DNA from: a virus
Virus record (IMG/VR): IMGVR_UViG_3300034198_011109
Span: 1 to 26,830 of that record
DNA length: 26,830 nucleotides
Direction: 5' to 3' (one strand)
In this document: positions 11,001 through 17,976 of the stretch, piece after piece
How positions within the stretch are numbered: position 1 is the first letter of the stretch
Layout of the letters: each line of letters opens with the position of its first letter
Program-made: the position numbers and the translations under genes
Notes under the pieces: model-generated
The model's database searches: none
The model's input: the letters and a program-made list of their open reading frames with translations, nothing else
Told to the model about the DNA's origin: nothing

Positions 11001-11219
11001 GATGCTTATTTGGAAGCACATGGTGGTGAAGATAGTTACTTTAATCAAAAACAAGATTTTGGTGTCATTGCTCAAGATGTTCAAACCGTATTCCCAAGAG
11101 CCGTTCGAACAAGAGAAGATGGTTCTTTGGCGGTAGATTATGAAAAATTAGTTGCTTTGTCATTTGCAGCAATTAAAGAACTCAAAGCTGAAATAGAGGT
11201 ATTGAAGTCAACTAAATAA
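8067..11219 (+). CDS. Long tail fibre with C-terminal S74 intramolecular chaperone/autoprotease
   Basis: The 1050-residue fibre has a tail-attachment-like N-terminus (SILSYANTFGDWVVTTNALV, TGTLFL-type motif, GLQVANN). It continues with short beta repeats (about 268-355), a domain with YFNVYRPAASNASIRWNETQ near 428-450, an 11-residue-repeat shaft (508-578) and Gly/Thr/Ser-rich beta repeats. It ends in a Peptidase_S74 domain (about 949-1050: SDKKFKENI, FGVIAQDVQTVFP, DYEKLVALSFAAIKELK). In this family the C-terminal domain helps the fibre trimerise and then cuts itself off at a conserved Ser using a nearby Lys. By the S-x4-K pattern these should be Ser949 and Lys954, releasing about 102 residues. 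The start at 8067 is preceded by AGAAGG and overlaps the previous gene. Role: host-surface binding at the virion tail. Confidence 0.88.
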   Translation: MANTVSILSYANTFGDWVVTTNALVRENNTLAANNYTKSIGTLFLSDPTLGLQVANNSIFGGQLQSQGLGSSVIIQNNLTVSQGQIYFSNTALGLNNAGQMIVGGLLNVNGSGLGISVLNNSQLNGYLSVLGNTAIANTLSVTGTTTISNNTFISGNAQVTGNVIAQNYVNVTKDVNATNFNATNNFNGYGLNITNNGNIDNVLSVGNQSNLSGNVFAGNNITSTGTVTAASVTANNIINTPLLNVSTSAYVNGTLYAGNHIGNTLYANSINANNTINVPLLNVSGATYTNTLNANNTINTALLNSSGPTFTSTLNANNTINTPLLNVSGSTYTNTLNSNNTINTATLNASGTAYVNALTSNGAISGTTIGGTNLTLSGTTLSATNVTGSFSALTTTGSVTVGGNFIITGQTVYATNTFTLSAGVGSPITSYFNVYRPAASNASIRWNETQQYFELNDVNNGNYYRIHTDEYSSDTTYNYGSKNIATSNAVSYLQGVANTANSNLTTNVNTLNSNITANVSTLNSNITANVNTLNSNITANVTTTVSTLNSNITANVNTLNSNITANVTTLQSNINNANANAANATYLTNGTLPAARLPASGVTAGYWGGTTQIPVLNIDSTGRVISAANASVSSTLSTAGSSGTGSVSLINQTLTVTSSNTNIVTVVNSGQTLTVTPQTSGASFGNYGSSTAIPVLTVDTFGRVTNITTTAISTSIALAGGSGTGSVAGGGTLTINGSTGLTTSVTGSTFTLTNSGVTSLTGTTNQISVSGSTGGVTLSLPQNINSGAAPTFAGTNFTSIPNGALTNSTISGISLGSNLNSLTMNNGGAGAASGTTFNGSTAQTISYNTIGASPLAGSSSLTTVGTIGTGTWQGSSIATTYTAAKVTDVQAGTGVSVGSTTGSVTVNIGQAVGTSAAVTFGSLNVGSATGSTTGQIRASDNITAYASSDKKFKENIEDIPNALDTIDAIGGKLFDWTDAYLEAHGGEDSYFNQKQDFGVIAQDVQTVFPRAVRTREDGSLAVDYEKLVALSFAAIKELKAEIEVLKSTK
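8868..9131 (+). repeat. Four tandem 66-base (22-residue) repeats in fibre 1
   Basis: Residues 268-289, 290-311, 312-333 and 334-355 follow one pattern, TNTLNANNTINTxLLNxSGxTY, with few changes. The DNA copies are diverged mainly at third positions. Alternating hydrophobic residues with Asn and Ser/Gly turns suggest a repeated triple-beta shaft. The long reverse-strand open frames here are by-products of the repeat. Confidence 0.8.
9588..9800 (+). repeat. 33-base (11-residue, hendecad) repeats in fibre 1 shaft
   Basis: Residues 508-578 are built from six near-copies of NVNTLNSNITA. The hydrophobic residues Leu, Ile and Val are spaced 4, 4 and 3, which is the hendecad pattern of a slightly right-handed coiled coil. 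A four-residue insertion (NVTT) between the third and fourth copies keeps a hydrophobic spacing of 4, so it acts as a stutter and not a break. At the DNA level the core ACATTAAATTCAAATATTAC recurs with one- or two-base changes, which makes the tract prone to copy-number change. Confidence 0.85.
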
Positions 11220-11246
11220 ACCAGAAGGTTTTTCAAAGAGGAAAAA

Positions 11247-11582
11247 ATGTCTGCTGGTTATCAAAATCTCTATCTGGAACAAGGATCCACCTTTTCCACA
11301 ACAATTACTCTAGATGATGTCTACTTAAATGCCTACAATCTGGTAGGGTATACTGCATCTAGTCAAATGCGTAGGTCGTATTATTCTGCAAATGTTTCAG
11401 CAACTTTTTCAACAGTAATCAATACTAGTACTGGTCAAATCACATTAAATTTGAACGCACCAACCACAGCAAATCTTGCTCCCGGTCGTTATGTGTATGA
11501 TACAATCATTACTAGTGCTTCACAGCAGGTAATAAGAATTTTAGAAGGTATTATTGATGTTTCTCCTGGCGTTACGAGGTAA
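11247..11582 (+). CDS. Small beta-sandwich virion protein (fibre/baseplate accessory)
   Basis: The 111-residue protein has the layout of a family often coded between fibre genes in T4-like and other phages. It starts with a YLEQGSTFSTTITL block, then a YNLVGYTASSQMR block at about 30-43, a predicted strand with GQITLNL near 64, and ends with LAPGRYVYDTIIT followed by a short strand and the terminal VSPGVTR. The family is regarded as structural, probably a single immunoglobulin-like or jelly-roll domain. The start is well supported by AAGAGGA at 11235-11241, 5 bases before ATG. It sits between the S74 fibre and a 77-residue protein with which it is nearly contiguous, so an adaptor or fibre-linking role is a reasonable inference, but no activity can be named. 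Confidence 0.72.
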   Translation: MSAGYQNLYLEQGSTFSTTITLDDVYLNAYNLVGYTASSQMRRSYYSANVSATFSTVINTSTGQITLNLNAPTTANLAPGRYVYDTIITSASQQVIRILEGIIDVSPGVTR

Positions 11583-11584
11583 TA

Positions 11585-11818
11585 ATGCCAAATGTTACAG
11601 TCACACCACCATCGGTTATTAAGGTTCAAGTAGGACCAGCAGCCAATCCAACAGTTCCAACTATTAATTATGGTGGTGCCGCCAATAAATTAAGAAATTT
11701 AACTGATGTTGATGCTACAAACCTACAAGATGGTTATGGAATCATCTATGTGGCTGCTACAGATAAATTTACAGTTGAAGCTGTTGCCAGTAAAAATATA
11801 GACAACGGATTCTTTTAA
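11585..11818 (+). CDS. Small virion protein, probable fibre adaptor
   Basis: The 77-residue protein has an N-terminal strand (VTVTPPSVIKVQVG), a Pro/Gly-rich linker and a C-terminal motif KLRNLTDVDATNLQDGYGII followed by YVAATDKFTVEA. The L-x-D-V-D...DG...L/I-x-Y...F pattern is recurrent in phage fibre and fibre-adaptor proteins. GAGGT at 11576-11580, overlapping the previous stop, serves its ATG. Its own TAA overlaps the ATG of the next fibre gene (TAATG at 11816-11820), so the two are probably made in a coupled way. That coupling favours a role as a small partner of the 1188-residue fibre; this is inference. Confidence 0.7.
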   Translation: MPNVTVTPPSVIKVQVGPAANPTVPTINYGGAANKLRNLTDVDATNLQDGYGIIYVAATDKFTVEAVASKNIDNGFF

Positions 11819-14800
11819 TGGCCAATACCGCAAATATTCAAATACTCCGTTCGTATGCTAATTCATCACCAACAACACTTCTTGATGGTCAGTTAGCATT
11901 TTCATTTAAATCCAACACTCTTTATATTGGTTCCAATACTGGTAGCGTTATTGCCATTTCAGATCAAGCCACAGCCAATCTTGCAAAACAATTAGCAAAC
12001 ACCAAAGTAAGTAAATCTGGCGATACAATGACCGGATCATTAATACTATCTGGTGAAGGTACTGATTTAAAGTTTAGTAGTGGTAGTTCATTGGTAGGAA
12101 ATGAGGCGAACAATTTAATATCAATTAAAGCAAATGCCAATAATGATATAACTGGTGTTTCTGCTTATGAATATGATGGAGGTGTGGTACAATTATATTC
12201 TAATAACCGTGTAGAAATAATTACAGATACGGGTGCCGCAGGCGCTTTATGGACTTTTGGTCCAGACAGTTCACTTACTTTTCCCGATGGTAGTAAACAA
12301 TATGTTGCCTATGATGCCACATATGCTCAAGGTGCTTTTGCCAAAGCCAACTCTGCTTCAGCAAATACCGTAATTACTCAAGGTGTTGATGCAACTCAAA
12401 ATACTAATATAATTGCAGCTGCATCATTAGCACAAGCGGCTTACAATACTGCTAATGCCGCCGGATCAAATCAAACAGTTATTGCGGCTTTCAATCAAGC
12501 CAATACGGCGTATAATGTTGCAACATCAGCTTCGTCAAATACCACATATTTGCAAGGTGGTTTAAATACTGCTAATTCTAATATATCATTATTATTTGGT
12601 ATATCAACAACTCAAAACACCAATATACAAAATGCTTATAACCAAGCCAATACTGCAACAGGTTTGGCTCAAGCGGCATTTAATTTAGCCAATACGGAAT
12701 CAAGTCAAGCGTTTACTCAATCTGTAGCTAATACTGCCAATTCAGCACAAGCAAACACCATCTATACTCAAGGTGTTGATGCAAGCCAAAATGTTAGTAT
12801 TGCTTTATTACAAGCAGGATTAATTACTGCTAATGCTAATACAGTTTATACGCAAGCAGGACTCAATACTGCTAACGGAAACATATCGGCACTTCAGGGT
12901 GGATTGATTACTGCAAACGCAAATTCTTTTTACATTCAATCAGGTCTCAATAGTGCTAACGCCAATATTAGTATTTTATTTGGTATAGAAACAACACAAA
13001 ATACCAATATCACCAATACTGATGGTAAGATGCAGTCGGCTTATAATCAGGCCAATGTAACCGCTGGTGGTTTGATAACTGCTAATGCAAATTCGTTCTA
13101 TATTCAATCAGGTCTTAATACCGCTAATGGTAACATATCGGCATTACAAGGTGGTTTGATTACAGCAAATGCTAATAGTTTTTATATACAGGCAGGTCTT
13201 AATACAGCCAATAGTAAAATTAGTGTTATTCAAGGTGTCGATGATACACAAAATACTAATATTGCCGCTACTGACGGCAAAATGCAGAGTGCTTACAATA
13301 AAGCAAATAGTTCATTGCAACTTAGTGGTTCGACACAAACTGTAAGCAGTAACGTAATTATTCAAGGTAACCTAACAGTTACAGGTAATGTATCATATAC
13401 AGGTAATGTAACTTCAATTCAAATTACTGGTAATACTGGACAATTTTTTGGTTACGCTGCAAACGGATTTAATGCATTGTATGCTGGTATACCAACAGGT
13501 TATCTTGTTGAACCACAAATGATTCTGCAACTCACCAGTAACTTTAATGGTTACGCTGGTGGTATTAATATGCAGAATGAAAATTCTGGTCAGAACGCAT
13601 CATCGGATTTATTCATTACCGCAGATAACGGATCAGTTAATGATGGATTCTTAGATTTAGGTTTAAGTTCTTCAACATATAATTATCCTGGTTATTCATT
13701 AATTGGTAAGAATGACGGTTACTTATTTGTGACAGGAAACACCACTACGGGTGGTGGTAATATGATTGTTGGTACCGGTTTAAACAATGATGTTATATTT
13801 GCCACAGGTGGTATTGAAACAACAAATGAAGTAATGCGTATCACTTCAGGTAATAATGTTGTTATACGATCAACTAATCCTAGCACATCAATATTCTCTG
13901 GAGCATTACAAGTTCAAGGTGGAGTTGGTGTAACAGGAAACATCTACGCAAACTCAGCAACAGTTAATGGTATAAATGTATACAACTACATGACTGCTGC
14001 TTATGCACAAGCCAATACAACTGCTGGCGGTTTGATTACTGCAAATGCAAATACAGTTTATATTAAAGCCGGATTAGATTCAGCTAATGCTAACATAGCA
14101 ATTTTATTTGGCATTGAATCAACTCAAAACACATGGATTAGTTCCAATGTGGCTTATATGCAGGGAGTTAATAATACTCAAAACACTAATATTCAATTAG
14201 CTTGGAATAGAGCTAACAATTCATTACAACTTACTGGTTATACATCACAGACCGTAAATGGTAATGTAACCTTCAATGACGTGGTCATTTCTGGCAACGT
14301 CAAATTGAATGGTATATCAAATGATGGTAGTCAAAATAATATTCTTTATTTTGATTCAAATAGTGGCAATATAAGTTATGGAACACCAAATAAGTTAACA
14401 AATAATAATTACACGTTGTTTTTGGATTCAAACGGAGGACTAAATCTTCCAGGTAATGATACTGGTTATGGCATTATTCGAAGAAATGGAAGTCGCACAC
14501 ATAATGAAATCAATATTGTGTCTAACAATTATGTTCAAATGCAATGGACAGACAATAGTGCGTCCTATAATCCAAATGATGTTCTTATAAGCCGACCAAC
14601 AAATTGGATTTATGTCGATCCGTTTGGTACAAATATTGAATGTGTTGATCAATATTCCAATTATATATCATGGAGTTTTGATTTTAACGGAAATTTAAAT
14701 TTTCCAGACCAGACATCACAAACAACAGCATTTACTGGTGTGGCGGTAGACGCTAATGCAAGAGCCAATATCATTTATATCCAAGGTGTTAATGATACTC

Positions 14801-15384
14801 AAAATACCAATATTCAATTAGCTTGGAATACTGCCAATAATGCTTTATCAAATATTGGTCCAGTAGTCACAGTTAATTCATCAGCAAGATTATTTGTTTC
14901 GAATACACAATCAAGTACATCAAATACTACTGGTGCTTTGGTTGTTGCTGGTGGACTTGGAGTTTCTGGTAATACTTATCACTCAAGTAACATTTATATT
15001 ACTGGAGCCAATACAGGTGTTGTTTTCCCGGATGGCACTTTTCAATCGTCCGCAGGTAATCAAGTTGTTTTTAATACTGATACTTTTACGGTTACAACAA
15101 GTCCAACGTTTGTTTTATCACGACAACCAACTTCAGCCAATAGTGTTTTTGTTAATATAAATGGTATATTACAAGCTCATGCTTCTTATATTTTATCCGG
15201 TTCTACCATAACTTTAAGTGAAGTTCCTTATAGTGGTTCGGTTGTTGAAATATCATATAATTATAATACAAATACTGGCGTTTTTGTACAAACAAATAAC
15301 TTTTTACCCATCGCTTTTGGTCCATCCGGTGCCTTAACTGATGTAGCATCTGTTGCTTTAGCATCGGCCCTTATTGCAGCATAA
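11818..15384 (+). CDS. Long tail fibre with Mtd-N-like start and 14-residue modular shaft
   Basis: The 1188-residue fibre begins with a segment (IQILRSYANSSPTTLLDGQL, then NTLYIGSNTGSV) resembling the N-terminal attachment domain of tropism-determinant and fibre proteins, followed by the shaft motif VSKSGDTMTGSLILSG. Residues about 165-500 are Asn/Ala/Thr/Gln-rich coiled-coil-like repeats, with strict 14-residue units at 332-499. Three beta-rich cassettes follow, two with GALQVQGGVGVTGN / GALVVAGGLGVSGN-type turns and FPDGTFQ motifs. The C-terminus carries VFVNINGILQAHASYILSGS with strands to VVEISYNY, a module common at phage fibre ends. There is no S74 chaperone. The start is coupled to the 77-residue gene by TAATG. 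Predicted role: host adsorption as a trimeric fibre; the receptor is unknown. Confidence 0.83.
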   Translation: MANTANIQILRSYANSSPTTLLDGQLAFSFKSNTLYIGSNTGSVIAISDQATANLAKQLANTKVSKSGDTMTGSLILSGEGTDLKFSSGSSLVGNEANNLISIKANANNDITGVSAYEYDGGVVQLYSNNRVEIITDTGAAGALWTFGPDSSLTFPDGSKQYVAYDATYAQGAFAKANSASANTVITQGVDATQNTNIIAAASLAQAAYNTANAAGSNQTVIAAFNQANTAYNVATSASSNTTYLQGGLNTANSNISLLFGISTTQNTNIQNAYNQANTATGLAQAAFNLANTESSQAFTQSVANTANSAQANTIYTQGVDASQNVSIALLQAGLITANANTVYTQAGLNTANGNISALQGGLITANANSFYIQSGLNSANANISILFGIETTQNTNITNTDGKMQSAYNQANVTAGGLITANANSFYIQSGLNTANGNISALQGGLITANANSFYIQAGLNTANSKISVIQGVDDTQNTNIAATDGKMQSAYNKANSSLQLSGSTQTVSSNVIIQGNLTVTGNVSYTGNVTSIQITGNTGQFFGYAANGFNALYAGIPTGYLVEPQMILQLTSNFNGYAGGINMQNENSGQNASSDLFITADNGSVNDGFLDLGLSSSTYNYPGYSLIGKNDGYLFVTGNTTTGGGNMIVGTGLNNDVIFATGGIETTNEVMRITSGNNVVIRSTNPSTSIFSGALQVQGGVGVTGNIYANSATVNGINVYNYMTAAYAQANTTAGGLITANANTVYIKAGLDSANANIAILFGIESTQNTWISSNVAYMQGVNNTQNTNIQLAWNRANNSLQLTGYTSQTVNGNVTFNDVVISGNVKLNGISNDGSQNNILYFDSNSGNISYGTPNKLTNNNYTLFLDSNGGLNLPGNDTGYGIIRRNGSRTHNEINIVSNNYVQMQWTDNSASYNPNDVLISRPTNWIYVDPFGTNIECVDQYSNYISWSFDFNGNLNFPDQTSQTTAFTGVAVDANARANIIYIQGVNDTQNTNIQLAWNTANNALSNIGPVVTVNSSARLFVSNTQSSTSNTTGALVVAGGLGVSGNTYHSSNIYITGANTGVVFPDGTFQSSAGNQVVFNTDTFTVTTSPTFVLSRQPTSANSVFVNINGILQAHASYILSGSTITLSEVPYSGSVVEISYNYNTNTGVFVQTNNFLPIAFGPSGALTDVASVALASALIAA
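12811..13314 (+). repeat. Twelve 42-base (14-residue) units in fibre 2 shaft
   Basis: Residues 332-499 read as twelve successive 14-residue units of a few types: QAGLITANANTVYT, QGGLITANANSFYI, QSGLNTANGNISAL, FGIETTQNTNITNT, QGVDDTQNTNIAAT and DGKMQSAYNQANVT. The period never slips, so each unit equals two heptads. The same unit types recur in the fibre at 17977-19611. Confidence 0.85.
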
Positions 15385-15393
15385 ATAACTATC

Positions 15394-15720
15394 ATGGCAA
15401 TCAATTATAAAAATAATCTCGTATCTGGCATTGGACAAACCTTTACAACGGTTTATAATCCAACCACCACAGGCGTCCAATCAACAGTTATTGGTATGAA
15501 TATATCAAATAGCTCAAATACTGCGGTTACAGCCAACGTTACTTTAACTTCTGCTGGAACTACATCTAACGTGGTTAGAAACATAGTAATTTATGCTGGT
15601 ACAACATTAAACGCTATTGATAATAGTAAATTAATTGTAGAGCAAAACGATTATATACAAGTCAATTCTTCAGTCGCTGGTGCTGTTGATGTAATTATAT
15701 CTACCGTAGAGGTATCTTAA
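15394..15720 (+). CDS. Small beta-rich virion protein
   Basis: The 108-residue protein is predicted to be almost all beta strand: a strand with FTTVYNPTTTGVQSTVIGMNI, then NTAVTANVTLTS, NVVRNIVIYAGTTLNAI and a final DYIQVNSSVAGAVDVIIST. This layout matches a widespread group of small phage virion proteins coded beside fibre genes. They are thought to adopt a sandwich fold and to decorate or link tail or head parts; no catalytic residues are seen. The ATG lies 9 bases after the fibre 2 stop and lacks a convincing Shine-Dalgarno sequence. Its stop overlaps the next start as TAATG (15718-15722), so it is probably coupled with the 487-residue neighbour and may be its partner. Confidence 0.7.
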   Translation: MAINYKNNLVSGIGQTFTTVYNPTTTGVQSTVIGMNISNSSNTAVTANVTLTSAGTTSNVVRNIVIYAGTTLNAIDNSKLIVEQNDYIQVNSSVAGAVDVIISTVEVS

Positions 15721-17183
15721 TGAGTTATATTGGTAACGTTCCGGTTATACCAGTAGATGCGATAACACCTATCACAGGTTCGTTATCCGCTAACGGTACA
15801 CTCATTTCAGTAGATACCACCGGTTATAATTCAATTTCAGTTCAGTTGACCGGTAACGTATTTTCTTCGGGTGCTTCCACCATGTTTGAGGCAAGTAATG
15901 ATAATCAAAACTGGTTTAACGTACAAGGTTTTAGTTTCAATAATGCTATCACTCCAAATGATACGGTTACTGGTCCAGACCTCTATATCTGTCCAACACC
16001 AGGAAGATATTTTCAGGTAGTAGTATCCAATTATGTTCCGGGTAGTAATACTTCAGTTAGTGCTTTGGCATATTTAAGGTCTCAAAGTGTTGCTGGTTAT
16101 GCCGATATGGCCATGAACCAAACACTTGATGATGACACAGGACTTGCACAAACGGTTAAATTTCCAGGATTTGTAGGTGCAGGTAACCAATCACAGGTTA
16201 ACGGACTTCCCGTCACTCTTACCAACGAACAAATTCAAGACAAATATATTGTAGGTCGTGCTTTTTCTGGTAATATTCCAGTTAATACAATTTTAACAAA
16301 CGATACTTCAATACCAACTCAACAAGGATGGATAGATTGCTCTCAATATAGAAGTTTAGCGGTTTTTGTAAACCAATCAGCGACTGCTACCGCTGGCACA
16401 ATAACATTTGAATTTTCTAATGATGGAGTTAATTTATTAAATCCAGTAGTTGGTCTTTTTGATACACAAGGTGTTGATTCCTTATCTTTTGTTTCATCAG
16501 TTTCATCTAGTTTATCTACAACAGGCGCAAAAACAATTACTCGATTTGGAAATATTGTTTGGAAATATTTTAGAATTAGAGTAACTTCAGCAATAACCAG
16601 TACATCATCCATTGTGCAAGCAACTGTGATGTTACGAATGACAACATCCCCAGTTTCTATTATACCTCAAGCAAATATTGGAGGAATAAATAACGGTACT
16701 TTTCCTACACAAACAACAGGTGCATTAAATAATGCTATTAATACAACAAACCTTACAACAGCATATTTACCTATTGGTGGCGATGACAAATCAGTAATAA
16801 ACCCACAGATTCAAGGCGCTCCATACCCAATTGCATCAACAAACGCATCTTATGTGACAGGACCTTTTTATCGCAGAAACTATGTTGATTTTGCTGGTGG
16901 TGTAGGAGTTGCAGGTTTAGATCCTCGTTATTCAGAAGATAAGACATATCCCGTCAACGTCAGGTTAGAAAGAACTACGGCTGGACAAGAATCGGTACAA
17001 GATATTTTAGCTCAAATATTGGTAGAACTTAAAGCAATGAACTATTATACCAGAGAACTGCCAGTTGCTGTAGGTCAAGTACTACAAGGTGCTAATCCAA
17101 ATGCCACATATCCTACAGCTATGCAGGATGAATTAGAGAATTTTTTCCACGATCCGAACATACTAAATAGTAAGAACGGTTAA
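15720..17183 (+). CDS. Virion structural protein with two related beta-sandwich domains
   Basis: The 487-residue protein appears to contain an internal duplication. Domain 1 (about 15-125) carries FEASNDNQNWFNV followed by GRYFQVVVSNYV and ALAYLRS. Domain 2 (about 185-315) carries FEFSNDGVNLLNP followed by WKYFRIRVTSAI and ATVMLRM. Both repeat the order 'F-E-x-S-N-D...Y-F-x-(V/I)-x-V...hydrophobic-L-R', as in discoidin- or jelly-roll-type carbohydrate-binding sandwiches. The last part (about 355-487) is different, with GPFYRRNYVDFAGGVGVAG, a short helix (VQDILAQILVELKAMNYY) and an acidic tail (QDELENFFHDP). GTAGAGGT, 7 bases before ATG, supports the start. It lies between fibre genes and the late unit at 17218. 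A structural or fibre-accessory role is likely but not proven. Confidence 0.68.
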   Translation: MSYIGNVPVIPVDAITPITGSLSANGTLISVDTTGYNSISVQLTGNVFSSGASTMFEASNDNQNWFNVQGFSFNNAITPNDTVTGPDLYICPTPGRYFQVVVSNYVPGSNTSVSALAYLRSQSVAGYADMAMNQTLDDDTGLAQTVKFPGFVGAGNQSQVNGLPVTLTNEQIQDKYIVGRAFSGNIPVNTILTNDTSIPTQQGWIDCSQYRSLAVFVNQSATATAGTITFEFSNDGVNLLNPVVGLFDTQGVDSLSFVSSVSSSLSTTGAKTITRFGNIVWKYFRIRVTSAITSTSSIVQATVMLRMTTSPVSIIPQANIGGINNGTFPTQTTGALNNAINTTNLTTAYLPIGGDDKSVINPQIQGAPYPIASTNASYVTGPFYRRNYVDFAGGVGVAGLDPRYSEDKTYPVNVRLERTTAGQESVQDILAQILVELKAMNYYTRELPVAVGQVLQGANPNATYPTAMQDELENFFHDPNILNSKNG

Positions 17184-17217
17184 AGAAAACCAAGTTACAC
17201 TAAATAATGGTGTATTT

Positions 17218-17225
17218 TATAAATA
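17218..17225 (+). promoter_or_regulatory. T4-type late promoter (exact TATAAATA)
   Basis: The 8 bases TATAAATA match the T4 late consensus exactly and lie in the 72-base gap before the gene at 17256. Initiation would be expected near 17231, leaving a leader of about 25 bases with AAAGGAAG as Shine-Dalgarno. A small inverted repeat TACAC/GTGTA (17196-17200 and 17210-17214) sits directly upstream. Confidence 0.75.
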
Positions 17226-17255
17226 TAAATTCATTAATTTGAAAGGAAGTAAAAA

Positions 17256-17885
17256 ATGTTAATTCAAGGATCAGTAGGACAGCCGTCCACAACTTCGATT
17301 CAACCAGGTACAACTCCAACATTACGTCAAGGTCAACTTGGTGAAATGGTAGTTCAAGAGCTTCATGGTCGTTATTATGAAACCGCTTATCGCCGTAACC
17401 AGTTTTTTGCTGCCACTCAGGCTGGTGTTACAACTACTGCTGGTTTGGCAACTACTACAACCGGTTTGATTTTGACCAATCCAACAACATCTACTGTTAA
17501 CTGTGTGTTAAATAAAGTTGGTTATGCTTTTACCGTTTTACCTGCTGCTCCTATCGTGGTTGGCTTGGCATTTAACACCTCAACTACTGCTGTTACTCAG
17601 ACTACTGCAATTACAACTCGTAACAGTTTTTTAGGTGGTGCTACTCCACAAGGATTAGTTGCTTCTTCTGTAACTCTACCAACTGCTGGTATCGTTTCAC
17701 ATATTTTTGGTGCAGTTAACTTTATTGCTACTCCTGCCAACATCTATGCGACTACAATGACTATGGTCGACTTGGAAGGTTCTGTTATTCTTCCACCAGG
17801 TTCATATGTTCACATTTACACATCAACCGCATCTGGTGCTTCCGGTTTCTTCGGTTCTTTCCAATGGGAAGAAGTTCCAGTTTAA
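17256..17885 (+). CDS. Probable abundant virion protein in its own late transcription unit
   Basis: The 209-residue protein starts with a flexible segment (QPSTTSIQPGTTPTLRQGQL) and a conserved-looking block GEMVVQELHGRYYETAYRRN at about 30-48. Many Thr/Ala/Val-rich strands follow, and it ends with LEGSVILPPGSYVHIYTS and FFGSFQWEEVPV. The GRYYExAYR block followed by a beta-rich body resembles phage structural proteins seen in metagenomic tailed phages; I know no established function. It stands alone between an exact late promoter (17218) and a strong terminator (17933), with the best leader and Shine-Dalgarno in the window (AAAGGAAG). That arrangement fits a protein needed in many copies, such as a head decoration or fibre subunit. 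Membership of the virion is inferred from composition and position. Confidence 0.7.
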   Translation: MLIQGSVGQPSTTSIQPGTTPTLRQGQLGEMVVQELHGRYYETAYRRNQFFAATQAGVTTTAGLATTTTGLILTNPTTSTVNCVLNKVGYAFTVLPAAPIVVGLAFNTSTTAVTQTTAITTRNSFLGGATPQGLVASSVTLPTAGIVSHIFGAVNFIATPANIYATTMTMVDLEGSVILPPGSYVHIYTSTASGASGFFGSFQWEEVPV

Positions 17886-17893
17886 TGCAGTAA

Positions 17894-17911
17894 TGCTCCT
17901 GCTCAGGAGTA
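17894..17911 (+). other. Small hairpin after the 209-residue gene
   Basis: The bases CTCCT-GCTC-AGGAG (17896-17909) form a five-pair stem with a four-base loop, extendable by a G-T and a T-A pair to 17894-17911. It starts 9 bases after the stop codon and has no T-run. It may protect the 3' end or act with the larger terminator downstream. Confidence 0.45.
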
Positions 17912-17932
17912 TTCAATCATATTATTTGAATG

Positions 17933-17961
17933 AATGGCTCCTACGGGAGCCATTTCTATTT
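17933..17961 (+). terminator. Intrinsic terminator with UACG tetraloop
   Basis: AATGGCTCC and GGAGCCATT pair perfectly (nine pairs, 17933-17941 with 17946-17954) around the loop TACG closed by C-G. In RNA this is a UNCG-type tetraloop, known for exceptional stability. The stem is followed by TCTATTT. It ends the unit that begins at the late promoter at 17218 and lies 15 bases before the next fibre gene. Confidence 0.8.
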
Positions 17962-17976
17962 ACGGAAAAATAAAAA

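Noticed and set aside
11218-11233. AAACC-AGAA-GGTTT hairpin followed by TT after fibre 1
   Set aside because: The stem has only five mostly weak pairs and a short T-run, so it is not reported as a terminator.
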